Shown here: piece after piece, positions 24,801 to 37,600 of the stretch | Position numbering within the stretch: the first letter of the stretch is position 1 | How the letters are laid out: each line of letters opens with the position of its first letter | Assembly (NCBI GenBank): GCA_000310025.1 | Contig: FN649741.1 | Span: 7,077,854-7,141,853, forward strand | Direction of reading: 5' to 3' | From: Ectocarpus siliculosus | Taxonomy: Eukaryota; Sar; Phaeophyceae; Ectocarpales; Ectocarpaceae | Length of the DNA: 64,000 bases | Notes under the pieces: model-generated | Seen by the model: the letters and a program-made list of their open reading frames with translations, nothing else | Database searches by the model: none | Told to the model about the DNA's origin: nothing | Made by a program: the position numbers and the translations under genes

Positions 24801-27800
24801 GGACGAAATCAGAGTCAAATTTGTGAGGCCGCAACACAGGCGGGGTCGGAGGTGCACGCATGCACTCTGAGTGCTTACTCACCTGTGAGCTTGATGGTGA
24901 ACCGCTATAATAATAGTAGCGTGCCGTATACGTTCCTTTGAACTACACATACAGGTCAACCGGGAGGTGTCGAGAGTACGTCAAAGCGCCGACAGGGTCG
25001 CAACGGAGACCAATGTGAGACCAACGGCTACGCATTCAAATGAAAAAACAAAAATGATTTTTGAAGAGTGATCCACGCTGGGCCGAGTTGAACAGACTCA
25101 TAAATTCTACGAGAATCGCAACAGGAGTCTCGTTCGATGATGAGCGTTGGACTTAGATTTTATTTCGACAAGATGCCGATATATGACGTCCTCCTGATTC
25201 TCCACGTTGTGTTAGTGGGTGTGTTGGCACTAGTATTGTAGGCCGCCCCACCCACAAGAGGATAGTCGACCGATTTCAGACTACGGTTTGTGGGCACCTT
25301 GTGCCGTAACTATCACCAACATGCTTCCTTCAACTGCGTTCGAGAAGACACGCATGCTCGAAGCGCAACACTTAGCCTCTGACTATCGGCTCCGCCATGT
25401 TCTTCTCGTGCACGCCGTCTGACACCACAACCACAACCCTTACTATCTTTCGTGGGGCTTGGCTCTACTGCCGACAGATACTTCGAGAGAAAATAACTGC
25501 CGAGGAGACCGCTCGTATTGACGGAGTGCAGGACCTACACCGAGACTTATCTAGGGCAACAGAAGCTTCGTACTCGCGCACGCGGCTGTGGGCAGAAGAC
25601 CAGCTGCGAAAAGAACGCGCGGCAATGGAAGAGTCCTTGGAGCGCACTCAAGCGCAGAGCGGGATGATCCGCACCCTACTCGACGAAGCTGTGAAGGCCG
25701 TGTCGAAGGAGCTGGATATCTTGAGGGCGGAATCTCGCGATAGGAACCTGGCGCTTGAGGAGGTGCTTGACGAGCGAGCGTCGGGGCTGGAGGAAAGGAT
25801 CACCGAGATCGACAACGGATCGGCGAAAAAACGGCGAGTGAACGAGCTGACCAGAGAAACTGGGGCGCGGATCGGTGAGGTCGAGCGGCGGGTCCGCCAG
25901 GTACGTGACTATTATGTATGGTGCTGTAGCCCTTGCTGTCTGATCTGGTCGACGGGGAGGTTTGATCTATGCACCTGCAGACACCAGTGTACCTTGACCA
26001 GATGATGGACATGTTTCGAGCACAAATGCCTAGACTCATCTCGTGCACAGAGAATATTATTAATCGATACACAGCAATGCGAATCGTTTACTGTTGCGGC
26101 AGCGCCACCTCGCTGATCGATCTCTCACGATGATTGTGCGCGACCGTTCTTTGGGTTCCCGAGGACTGGCTCGGGTTAACCTTCTCACACCCACAAACAC
26201 CGGCGAAGTGATTTTGAATCAACGTTTAGTTGAACATGATCGGAATGAAACTATGATGAAAATCGACTGATGTGGTGGCCAGGTGGTAAAATATGACGCC
26301 TTGCTTCCGCGCGGCTACTAAATAACACAGGCCGAGAAAGAACTCAAGGAAGAGCTAGAAGTCAAGCTAGCGGTTTCGTCGATGGTGTGTTCAGTTGCGG
26401 ACAAGGCATCAACGCAAAGGCTAGAGCAGAGCTCTTTGGAAGTAGTGCGACTGGAGGAGGTGCGCAAGGCTGGTGCAATGGAAAACGAGGCGAGCCTGAA
26501 GGCGGAGCTGGCGAAGACAAACGCCGTTGTTGCAAGCTTGAAGGCCGACATAGGTGTTGCCAGGGCATGGCAGACGGGCGTGGACAACCTCGAAGTGAAA
26601 CTGATGGCGCGCATTGAAGAACTTCGAGCCATGGCCGAGGTACGGCTGTGGGATCGATGCAAATGGGAGAAGCCTTTATATGTATCTACGAGTTTCCAAA
26701 CTCCGTAATTGCCCGGGTCCACCTTCGCACAACGTGATATCTGTTTTAGTTCGCAAGACAGAACACCAGCCTAAGATATGGCTGAGCGACTTCCACTGTC
26801 TTAAATGACCAAAACAACTCCATTCTGTGTAACGATCCGTTTTGTTCGGTGTTTTTTGACGCAGGCGGCAGAGTCAGCCGCAGCAATTGCGAAGGCCGAT
26901 GCCTCTGCCGCGCTCGAAGCCGAAGCTAAGCACACCTCCGAGGATACCAGCAGCAGCGTTACTAGGAATGATCTTGAAGTAAAAACTCTCCGTGGCACGG
27001 AACCACTAGACGTCGAAGGGGCAGCGAAGGCTCAAGGGCAGCTGGGCAAGAAAGGGTTGACGAAGAAGGTAGGGTTTGCATCTCGAGAAGCCCCGGTGAC
27101 ACAGAGCGTCAAAGTTTCCTTTGGTTCCAAGCAAAGGTCTGTTTACATGTTCCAGACCATGTCAGCCGAGAAACATGATATTTCGACCTCCACGACAGTT
27201 GACGGAATAGGTGATCAAGGGAAACTTTCACAATGTTGGCGACCATGGTTGGTTATCGCTTTTCGTTCACCTGCAGACAATCTTTTGTTTCAATTACAAC
27301 ATGCGTTGGACCTATTTGACCGTCAACAACGTATCATATTTCTGGTCCTGACACTCCCTTGAAATAGAGCAACTGGGTACCAACAGGCATAGCGGCGATA
27401 CACATCGTTGGCGGTACCAATTACCCTGTTCTTATGTCATACCGGCGCGCTCGTCTGTGCCTTCAGGCAATGGACTTCGCCGCCATGAACGACGAGCTCG
27501 AGGCCGACGAGAAGAGCTCCACCCAATCCTCTTCATCCAGTAGACCAGATGAATCCGATGCGAAAGAGGATGACGACAATACCAACCGCAACGATGACGC
27601 ATCAAACTTAAATCCCCGGGTAAGCGACATTGAGAAGGAGCTGGTCCAGCTGAAGCAGCGGTTGGAAGAAGGAATTGCGGAGATGGATGCCCTCAGGCAA
27701 GAGATTCTCGGCGCGGGGTCAGCAGTCAGAACTCCCGTTGACCCTGAAAGAGGAACGAGCGCTTCTCCCCAGCCCAGCTCACAAAGGGACGCTAGTTCAT

Positions 27801-28909
27801 CCCAAGAGGGCACCAATGGTGATCGCCAAGACGCGGTGGGTGAACGCCGTCGATCGCGCAGAGTCGCTGATCAAGACCAGGAAGGGGTCAAAAGAGCGGG
27901 CGATGAAGTACAGCAACCAAGGCGTCGAGATAGCAGGGCGCGCTCTGCGACAGAGGTGACAGATGGGAACGACGCGCCGACCTCCTCGGGCTCGGACGTT
28001 GACAGTAGAAGTAGACAAGGAGCAGAAAACCCAGATGAGGAAAGACAGGTCAGCAGCAAAGAACCTTCGTCGCCGGGAGCAGCACACATCCGCAACAGGG
28101 TACCTTCCTCGCAGACATCGCGTGCGAGCTATACCCCCCCCTTGTCGCCAACATCGGCCGCCAGCTACACACCACCGATTTCACCAAAATCGGATGGCTC
28201 AGGCACTACAGGGCGGAGGACGGACGCATCAAGGAGCCAAAGCGAACGTCAAACCGAGGCTAGTGGGTCGGAAAATGAGGCCAGTGGTAGCGACAGGGGA
28301 AGCCAAAGTGATAGTGAAAGCGAAGGAGGTCGTTCCCGTCAGAGCTCTGCGGACCAAGGAGATCAGGCTTCGAGGCGAGAAGAAGAGGGTTCTGCAGGCC
28401 AGGAGTCTGACGAGGCTAGAGACAGGGGCGTCGACGGCTCATCCTCGAGGGGCTCTGAAACAGCGTCCAACGCCTCGGAAGAGGATGGTAGCAGCGGGGT
28501 GGACGACGATGGCCGCGGCTCCGAGCGAGGCACGGAGGATGCCCGAAGTCGAGGCAGCGGAGGGGGTAGCGACGAGGAAGCCGCGTCTGAGAGCGGTTCG
28601 GTGTCGGGGTCCGACCGTTCGGGCGAAACACGGGATCGTAGCGCGAGTGACGACGGTACAGGGTCAGCGTCTGGCAAGGATAGTGGTCAAGGTTCCCAGG
28701 ACGGCCGAGATTTATCGCCAGCGAGATCGTCCGGAGGAACATCAGAAGCATCCGATGAAGACACCGAAGGCAGTTCCACCCCGAGAAGATCAGAGAGGAG
28801 TAATAGCAGTGGGACCGTAGGCGAAGGGGAGGACGACGAGCGTTCGGAATCGTCGAGATCGAAGGCTGGCAAGACAAGATCGCGAAGTCGGAGTTCAAGC
28901 AGCGACTAG
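18878..28909 (+). CDS. large coiled-coil protein with Ser/Arg/acidic tail
   Basis: Sixteen exons give 1,538 aa: 18878-19285, 19849-19941, 20239-20427, 20744-21109, 21319-21381, 21598-21828, 22069-22185, 22672-22872, 23244-23316, 23795-23904, 24308-24634, 24955-25014, 25478-25900, 26331-26639, 26865-27068 and 27467-28909. All junctions are phase 0 except exon 9/10, which is phase 1 and implies a GC donor (AG|GCGAGT). The N-terminus has RRRQRDYHAFLDAQVEARS, resembling a short motif in some ciliary and centrosomal proteins (weak inference), then about 1,000 residues of Glu/Lys/Arg/Gln/Ala-rich heptads. Exon 4 contains an internal duplication (GSERKMSSLLQSL and GSDSKMNSLLQAL, 52 residues apart). 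The last exon (480 aa) is low-complexity Ser, Asp, Glu, Gly and Arg, ending RSRSRSSSSD. I do not recognise an orthologue; a structural or scaffold role is inferred. Short exons may have been missed, because phase-0 exons leave no trace when skipped. Confidence 0.85.
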
Positions 28910-29286
28910 GGTTCTACGGCTTGACGAATGCTCTACTGTAGATTCAGCAAGTCTAATCCGACTGGGAACACGCCCGCATGAGAGATACAACTGTTTGATC
29001 AAAGTCCGATCTCGGCAAGTGTACATTGTGCATGTGCGCGTTCACGCATTAAAACCGTTCTTTTCTTATGCAGGGAGACATGCACCTACATTAGGCGTTA
29101 CCCCCAACAATAATGTTGTGTGATGGTGACCCGCATACACCATCACCCGCCTCCGGTACCTCGCGTGCAAAGTCGAACAATAGCCGCGTCTCGTACGGCC
29201 ACAGACCTCCCTCTATCCGTTGACACGCTTGTCTCCGAGCACGCTGCCTATTATTGTCTGCATTATTCCCGGACAGACCCGCATCC
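28910..29286. other. convergent 3' intergenic region
   Basis: The coiled-coil gene (plus) and the TMEM260-like gene (minus) end tail to tail 377 bases apart, so both 3' untranslated regions and polyadenylation signals should be here. There is no clear AATAAA; ATTAAA occurs at about 29048 on the plus strand. No coding signal is seen. Confidence 0.5.
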
Positions 29287-32200
29287 CTACATGTGACTCG
29301 TTTCCCTGAGCTTAACGTACACTTTCCCAAAAGCTTCAGCATCTTTGTCGTCGATGGCCTCTAACAAGAACCGCGGGATAAGCGTGAGACAGTGCTCCTT
29401 CGCCAATATTATTTCCGCGTACCGTCTCTCCGTGTGAGAGACGGAATCTACCGATGACGAGTGCTTCTTGCTGAGGGGATTAGACGCAGCTTCCGCCTGC
29501 AGAGCTTGGAGCAGACGGATCTTGGCCAAAACAGTGTTCTTCAGCAGGTCTGACCTCGAGGAAGAGAACGTTCCATGCTCATCGGCAGCCTCCAGAGTAC
29601 GCTGAAGAAGCGCCGAGGCCTGAACCGATATTCCGCAACATCATAATCGAGAAGACAGTTTAGACAGACGTTATCGACAGATGAATAGTCCGCTTGACGA
29701 TGCATTTTCTGTAGAGAATCGACGATCGCAATGCACACTAGACGGATATCGCCCTAAACACAGTTTACTGCACTCACATCCCTCAGAGCCGGGAGGAGAT
29801 GCGGGCGTTGCGTTGCCCTGGGCGCGTTATCCCACGCCCCGATAGCGTAAGACAAGAAGAAGAGGCCGGCTTGATAGTGAGCATCCCAGTACACACTTGC
29901 TGCCGAAAATTCCCATGTGCCAGGACGATACCGGCTCACTGCAACGGGCTGCATACACTCGCTGAGGCTGCAGCAGGCGAGACCGAGTGCCAGGAAGAAC
30001 AGAGATGAAAAGTCGCACGCAATGCACACGTACGACAAATGAGTTCGTTTCTCTGAAGTTGGGTAGAAGTCACGGGGGAACATCCCAAGGATCCGGTAAA
30101 AAACAAGAATTGATAGCAGCAAGCTTTTCGTTCGACGTTTCCACCACCTTGGTGGGGATTGCTCCCTCCCTGGGGAAAGGGACAATCCAGCTCTCACCAC
30201 GCGGATTGTGTTGAAACTTCCAACACCGTACAAGCTCGCGGGTTCATCACCGCATAAGTGAGCTTGCTCCAATCTAGGTTGAGCTGAAAAATCACAATGC
30301 AAAGGCTATTAGGGTATCCTTTGCTCAATTTCCAAACCCCGAAGAGTTAAGTTGATCCCGGAGAACCTCACCTTCGAAGTTGCTTGACAACTCCCTCGTG
30401 CCAACTCTCACTTTCCTGGAGCGTCAATCTCGGCAGGACACGATACACCAACCCATGCGGCACCAAGCTGAACCCGCGGTAGAATCCTACCGCCCCTATC
30501 TCTCTCTCATCCACAGCTTGCATGTCCAAAAATATTTGACGTCCTTGCGGGAGGTTGGCCGCCAGGAAGCGAGTTACCAGGGCGGCGTTGCCTTCGCTTT
30601 CGCGTCTCGTGGACACCCCCCGAAAAATCGGAGGAAACACGACCCCTGGGTGTAGATCCGCTTGTGTAGATTCCCACCAGGGGTAGGGCATCATCTGGAG
30701 GCTGATGTGGGTGACATCCGTCCTTAGGCCCTCACACACTGCCAGCCACAGGTCAAGGTGTTAGATCGTCATTTTTCTCTTTCTTCACATAATTGTTCCT
30801 CTACGAGACCAACAACACGGTGTCAAAAGGACTCCCCGTTCTAAAAAAACAAGTGCGTCTTAAGGATCACTTTCAGTCGGAGTTTCAAATTCCGAATCCC
30901 CAAGGAGCGAGAAATCATCTCATTGGCCTTCTTGCACTACTTTACACACTCATCAGCAAGTTATAGGCTTGATTGGTACCTCTTGCGCTAATGACTGTGT
31001 CGGTGTTTGGTTGAATCCACCTCGAAACATGATGTATCTTTTCATGCAATTGGGCAACCTCTGTGGTGGATGACGTTCATTCCTGCCGATACCAACAGCC
31101 CCGTCGTGTTGCAGCTGGCTGGTGTCAATATCGTTGTGACGAGTCGATTGAAGGCTGGCCATCCCGCCGATTTCGCCAAAAAAAGCAAGAAAGCAAGAAG
31201 AGAGAGACTCCTTCCCGAGTCGCCGAAGAAGTCTCGCGCTTGCCAAGGAATTAAGCTATTAACTGCATTTCAAGTACGAGATTTCTTGGACGACTCTGTC
31301 TTCTTGCTTTCTTGCTCCTGACGAAATCAGCCGGATAGTCAGCCTTCAATCGACTCGTCGCAGCGAAAATGGTACCAACCAGCTGCAACACGCTGGGGCT
31401 ATTGGCGTCGGCAGGGATGAACGTCATCCACCACAGAGTTTGACCGACTTTCATGACAAGAGAAATCGCGACCATGTCCTGATGGTTCAAGCCTCGCCAG
31501 AATGGACCGATTCTTTCCATGGATAGTAGGAATTCAAAACGGCTTACCAGGTGCATATCTTATTCCATCGTCCCCTTTTCTTCTTTCATATCGTTTCAAC
31601 ATCCGTACTGCGTGCGTTTCCACTGCCCCTGCGCTGTTCTACCAATGATTAGCTAGTCGGACGTTTAACCTTCATGTCACAGAGCGATGCCGGATCAGCT
31701 ACAATAGTATGAAAATACTGCAACCGTTATTGGCAAGTGCTTTACGCACCTCGGAGATACCGCGCTGCGTTGAGGTCGAGATCCGTATGGGATAGAAGCA
31801 AGGCCCGTTGCGGAAGGGCCGATAGGAGGGCCTTTCAGGACAGCCGTGCGGAAAAGAAAAGTTACACAAAGTGATGAATCAACTATGGCATGCCATTCAC
31901 GGGAGAAACACATCGTACGGTTAGACCATATGTAGAGGTCCAAAGCGAAGCCTTAAGCCTTGAAGAGAAGAAAGGACGTTGTACAGCCCGCTCGTTACGT
32001 GTAGTGCTTGTGAGGTTTGAAGCACGGGCGTGAGCGTTCACCTGGCCATAGAGATGCATCGTCCAGCCGTGCGACCCTCCAATCCAAGAACCTCTGTCCA
32101 TTGAGTCCCAACGTTGCCAAAACATCGTTGTCGATATCACCGTCGGCATCAGGAGAGATACACTTGCCCCGGCGAAACGTTTACCAAGCCGACAGCTAGA

Positions 32201-34066
32201 TGGACAAACACTCCAAAGTTTAGCAGCGATGGTGTTTGCTGCCAGGCCCAACCCACAACCCGCCGCGACGCAGAGTAGCAGATTCGGCTGTATCCAAAAC
32301 CTTGCATGCACCGCTCTGCTCATGGGACGATGTAGCGAAATGTTTGAAAAAATGCAGTGCCAGATGGTGACATAGAATGCCCACGCCGTCGCCAATCCCA
32401 GACCGAAGTGGCGAACCCTCCGTGAATGTTGCCGGTGTTTATCGGAATGCGCACCCGTGTGAGCTACGACCAGCGCCCACCCGACTCCAAGTGCCGCCAT
32501 TGGTGGTCCTACATGCATCGTCTGGCTGCTACTGTCCATAAAGTACTCTCCGATCCGTTCTACCGCGCCTTCAGCATTTGGGACGGGAATTCCAAGATTG
32601 AGCGTGCCGTACTCAGAGCGAAGAACGTGCCGAAGAAAGCCCGCGGTCGAGGATAGATCCCCCCAAGAACCTTGCTGTGGGTTTCGAGAAGACACGACCA
32701 GGGCTGCGTGGGGAGACAGCCCGAGGGGAAACCACAGTCCTCCCAGTTCGGCTAGCGACCGACAGGACAGCAGCGACTCTTCCGTGAGGGCCTTCAAAAC
32801 GGAGACGGCCAAGGGCCCCAGCACAAGAATGGAAGCGTGCTGATTGCAAAGTGCCAGGCCGCAAACCTGCATTCGAGATGACCGGGCGGGCACGGCGCCA
32901 CGTCTCCCGTTGACGGCGTACACAAAGGAATCATAACCAACCAAAGCGTGTTCCCCACGTTTGCCCGGTAAGCCACATCTGATTCGGATACCCCAACGCC
33001 GTGTCTGTCGGTATGCATCGCATCATTACGTCTACAAGAAGGTCGACAAAAAGCGTGAATTCTACGAGACGGCTCGCCGACCCACAAGACCAAGGGGAGG
33101 CAAAGCCCAAAATGAGTTCCTGGTTCTCCCAACGTGTGTTTTGAGACCGACCGATGTATGCCGTAGATTCGCTACAGATTAGGTTGTCCTCTCACCACTG
33201 CGCCAATCCTCGCCGAAGTCATACTCGGTCGCGTCACGATCCGTGCAGTAACATACAGCGCCACCGCCACCAGCACATTGTTGAGGGCGAACACCTCAGA
33301 GCCGGTGTTGTATTCCCATGCAAGAGGGCTGAAGCTGAACAGCAGGGCAGCGGCGGAAGCCGCCCCTGAGTTGTAAGCCTGTACGGAGGAATGAGTCCAC
33401 TCCTCGATCGTCAGATGGACAAGGACGGCCGCTATTGACCCAAAGACGCCAGAGAGAATGTTCGCCGCCAAAGCGACGGTGCCAGGGACATGGTCAGCGC
33501 AGGCCGTTGGCGGTGCTATCGACGGGAGAGGTAGCCCGCTGAGAAAGAAATAAATGGTGCCGAGGAGGGGGTAACCTGCCACGCGGTGGTCAATAAGAGC
33601 GAACACGTTAACAACCTGTTAGTGGGCGATCCAACAAGTCCCCAACAACCAAGACGGTCTCCAAGCTTGCTGTCTCGACGAACTATTTTATGTATGAGAG
33701 ACGTCGGGCTCTCGCACGAAGCGATCGACAGCAGTAGTGAATTATGTATTGTGCGCCACTGACACCACATGCAGCTGTTTATTTTCTACGAGGAAGCGAG
33801 CACGGCAAAAGTTGACATCGTTTATGCAGGCATGTTCAAGTCAAGGTTATTGCGTTGAGGTTAGCATCATCATTCTCACCAGGCGGATGTGGCGTCCCCA
33901 GTTGGCATCCCGAAGCAAGTAGCTCTCCAGCGTCTCCACCCGGTACCGAAGGCATTACGGTGTATATGTACACAACTAAGACAAATGCACCCAACATACC
34001 ATGCCTATAGCCCAACGCAACACCATCATTCCCTCCTGTTGCTTGCTTTGCTGCGCGTATCTTCAT
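29287..34066 (-). CDS. TMEM260-like membrane glycosyltransferase (DUF2723 family)
   Basis: Eight exons close in phase to 806 aa: 34066-33880, 33575-33196, 32866-32042, 31831-31750, 30738-30372, 30273-30198, 29948-29778 and 29619-29287. The N-terminus has the family hallmark PSVPGGDAGELLASGCQLG followed by PHPPG|YPLLG across intron 1. Next come EYNTGSEVFALNN, VCGLALCNQHAS, GSWGD...TAGFLRHVLRSEYGT and several hydrophobic segments. The soluble C-terminal part has HTDLDLNAARYLR|VCEGLRTDVTHISL, with the Val codon split by intron 4, then QMMPYPWW. Human TMEM260 (707 aa) is an ER protein O-mannosyltransferase that modifies IPT domains of receptors; the donor and acceptor here are inferred. The final about 110 residues are more diverged, and exon 6 is the least certain. 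Intron 4 holds a large inverted repeat. Start 34066 is the first ATG before the conserved region; an upstream ATG at 34312 is possible. Confidence 0.9.
31060..31440. repeat. inverted duplication of a protein-like segment in TMEM260 intron 4
   Basis: Bases 31060-31202 and the reverse complement of 31299-31440 are clearly homologous, with a spacer of about 96 bases. Read outward-in, the arms encode related peptides: the left (plus) has LWWMTFIPADTNSPVVLQLA and the right (minus) LWWMTFIPADANSPSVLQLV, followed in both by TSRLKA..PADF. The arms differ mostly by substitutions plus a 3-base length change, so the frame is kept. Weaker similarity extends outward to about 31005 and 31500. I do not recognise the protein. 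The transcript of either strand would fold into a long imperfect hairpin. Confidence 0.85.
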
Positions 34067-34630
34067 GACGCGATCTGGGTCTTCAGTCCAACGTCTGCTT
34101 TTCCCGCAAGTTGTTGCGGATGAGGCATGTACAGCAGTAGTTCTGGAGCCACAACCCTTCTTCTTCAATCGGAGCCTGCACCTTGCACCTCTCTGCCCCC
34201 CTGTCGCTCTCTCGTTCCGCTCTCGGCTATCCCAGATGCGAAGTGTGTGCGGTAACAGCGTGTCTGCCAGTGCGATCTTCCTTTTTTCTTTTTTTCGTCT
34301 CAGCCACGCCATATTGCAATCTTGTTTGCAACCCCCCCCAAAAGGACACCCAGCTGCAGAGCCCCGTTGTAGCTTTTTCGTCTATTGGGTCTTGCTTGGT
34401 CTGTGTGTCGTCTTGGTTGTGCAAGGTAACGCCCCAGCCAGCAGATAGCTATACAGTAGAACCTGATCAACCTTTGGCGGGCGAAGACGCGGGGGACGAG
34501 CTGCCTCAGCACCCACTTGTCTGTGGTGTTTCCGCATCGCAGAGCTGATTCGAATCCTGCTACAGACTGCCTGCATCATCATCATCTGCGAAATCTACGT
34601 ACCATCTCTCTCGTCGTCCGCGGCTCGAGC
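34067..34630. promoter_or_regulatory. divergent intergenic region, TMEM260-like / MATE2
   Basis: The start codons are 564 bases apart head to head, so both promoters and 5' untranslated regions should lie here. Notable content: a T-rich block on the plus strand near 34270-34300, TTGCTTGGTCTG near 34390, and a repeated CATCATCATC near 34575. No TATA box is evident. Confidence 0.4.
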
Positions 34631-37600
34631 ATGCCATGCCGCACCACCACGCTCACCCTCCGCCTTATCCTGCTGACCTTCCTCAAGACCAATGTCCAGG
34701 CGTTCGTCTCCGCTCCGGGTTGGAGCTACACGTGAGTGGTGATCGGGAATTTGAATGATAGATTCGTACGTTTGAAAATTGAAACCAACGTCAGCAGTGT
34801 TGCGGACATGAACACCCCAAACCGCAAGTCTACTCCGAGTATGTAGTATCAGCCGCGTTTTTTCCCACCGAGTTTTCAATTTTTCCGCACCCCGCCTCTC
34901 TATCGGTGCCGTTGGCTCCCGGTACCACTGCTGTGTTGTTCCTATCCAGGGGTTCTACTGCCTGGTATCGTAGAGAATTCTCAGCGTCAGCTTCACGGCG
35001 GCCCGTCCTGGGGATGGTGATGGCATCGGAGGACGCAAGCCTAGTTGTGCCGCCTTCTCCAGCTGATGATGATGACGGCACCAGGCGAGTGTGTTTTCTG
35101 AGGACCACACAGAGTGGGTGGGTTCGTCTGGGCTCTCGGAGCTCTATGTTCGCCTTTCCCTGCGTAAAAAGACCAACGTCAACAAACCCAGTACGCGACG
35201 ATAATTGGTGCACGCAGCCGTGGTTGCTTTTTGTTCTGCACCACTCTCGTCGTCATCCGCTCTTTTCTTTCGCAGATTGATTTGTAGTTCAACCTTGCAG
35301 TGCCAACGAACAAGGTACGCAGCCATGGCTTCGACACTGCGTGCAGCTACGTGCCTTGGCTTTTTGCTCTAAGTCTGGGCGTCGTTCCAATCTCTCTTTC
35401 ATGTGAATGGCAGAAGTTCAACCTGGAACCTCCAGGAACAGATAGTGCTCAATGTGAAACGTCGATGTTTGGGTGTAGGTTACTTTGCACACACACTCTT
35501 TCTGGGCATGATAAACCCTGGGGTGCCGTGCACCGTCCACGAACGAGATGGCAAAGCGCTAGGTGTTGGTCGTTCATCGTTGATAAGCAGCTTTGACGTT
35601 CATAAGGCACAATCTATGCGCTTGTTGTGACAACAACATATTTTATATGAGAGGATGGCAGCGAGCCTTGGTTTTGATCCATATGAGAGGCGTTTCGCGT
35701 TTCGTGAGCCTTGGAAGCCTGGACTTTGTTCCCGTAAAGAATATGACGGACGACTATAGATGATGGTCGAGCGATGATGGTTGTGGTAGCGAAGAGTAAC
35801 GAAGGCTGCTCTCTAATATATAATATATCGCGTCGCCAACCATCTCTCAAACGATCACGTATATTGGCTTTCGCCCTCTCCGCCTCCTTGTGTAGCCCCC
35901 AAAAACACTTGTCTGCATTGTCCGTAGCCCTCCCATCGGCTGATGAAACAGACAGGTAGGCTCGTCGGCGCAGACGCAATAAGCACACAAATTCACCGGT
36001 TGACTCCCCCTTCCTTGGCGTCTGTGTCCCAAACGCACCCTCGTTCGCCTGCGTGTCCAAAACGTACCCCTCTTCCACGCAATCAGTGCCAGTCTACCGC
36101 CAGCAGCAACACTCGTCCGAAAACGGACCCGCGCGAAGCAAAAGATCAACTCCGCCGTCGAGGGCGTCTCCAAGCCCCACGTCTTCGACAAGGAGATTTT
36201 CGCGCTGGCCTTGCCCACCCTCGGGGCCGTCCTGATCGACCCCTGCCTCTCCCTGGTCGACACCGGATACGTGGGCAGGCTGGGGGCTCTCAGCCTTGCC
36301 GCCATTGGCCCTTGCGCCGCGGCGTTCAACTTCGTTTTCGTCACGGCGAGGTGCGTGGGGAAACTGCTTCGCGCCGGGTACTTGTCCTGTCGTGCTCTCG
36401 CGCAATGCTGGGTTTGTGTGCACTCAAATGGTTGTAGCTTCACTTTGTTGGTCGTTGTGGTGCGTTTTGTCAGTATTATTGTGCATTTTATTGAGAGCAC
36501 GAAGGCGTTGCTTTTTGGGGGCATGCATAACGACCAAACCACACACTTCCTTCTTGATCACGCTGCTGGCATCGTTTTCGAAATTTGCGTGTCAATCCTC
36601 TCCCTAGGTAACAATCATGGGGGGGAAATACTGTTCATTCCGATAATGTTGCTCTTTAACTGGTAGGGTCTGCGGTTTTCGAATCGGCGGCGTTCTATCG
36701 GACGGGGGTGGGTGAAGCAGATGATGTCATTGGCTATATGCACGCACGATTGCTCTCTGTTTCCTTGAACGGTGCCCCTTCACCCGCTTGCTGCAGCCCC
36801 CGTTCCCCCATGTTGCTGGGACACGAGTTACTGACCGGGCTGTTTTGATGCGGGTGTCGTCCCCTTGTCCCTGTTCGTTGTGCACGTGCAGCTGCGCTCT
36901 TCTGGTGTCCACGTCCGTGCTGGTCTCGGAGCAACGGTGAGAGATCGAGTGCGCGCGTGGGCTTCTGTTTTCGGTGGTAACCCCGACCACCTCCTGCTTG
37001 TACCCGGGGTCTGGCTCAGTCTCGACTCCGTAACGGGGTGCCCCAGGAAGCCGCCCGTTTACCGATTAGTCGTTCACGTACAAGACAGAGCAGGCCACCG
37101 CTGAGCAACCTCCCATAGTACGCTGAGGATCGCGTCTCCGCACCAGCGTACAGCAGAGCGCCACTGCTGTATTTTGCTTCGACTTTATCACCGGTCTTGA
37201 TACCAAGTCATCAATTGCCTTGGCTTGTGCTCTTTGATACAGAGCCATGAACGACCGGGCTGCCATCGGACGCACCCTCACCCTTGCCTCCGGGTTGGCA
37301 GTGTCGATGGGGGTCATCATGGCGGTGCTCTTCTACGTTAACTCGGCTGGGCTGCTGTCTCTCATGGGGGCTCCGCAGGAAGTTATGAGCCTGGCGGTAC
37401 CCTACCTTCGATGGCGGGCGTCGGCGTTTCCCGCCAATCTTTTCTTGCTCGTGGCGTGCGGGGCTTTCAGGTGCTTGAAGGGAGCTTGCCAGCTCGTGCT
37501 AACAAAAAAAACACAGCCGTTTTCTTGCAAGGCAGCAAGCTGTGGTGGTGGTGTTTGCGAGGTCTGTCAGCACGACATGCGTACATCCGACGTAGCATTC

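Noticed and set aside
35847-36542. 231-codon minus-strand open frame opposite MATE2 exon 3
   Set aside because: It is the antisense shadow of a clearly conserved MATE exon.
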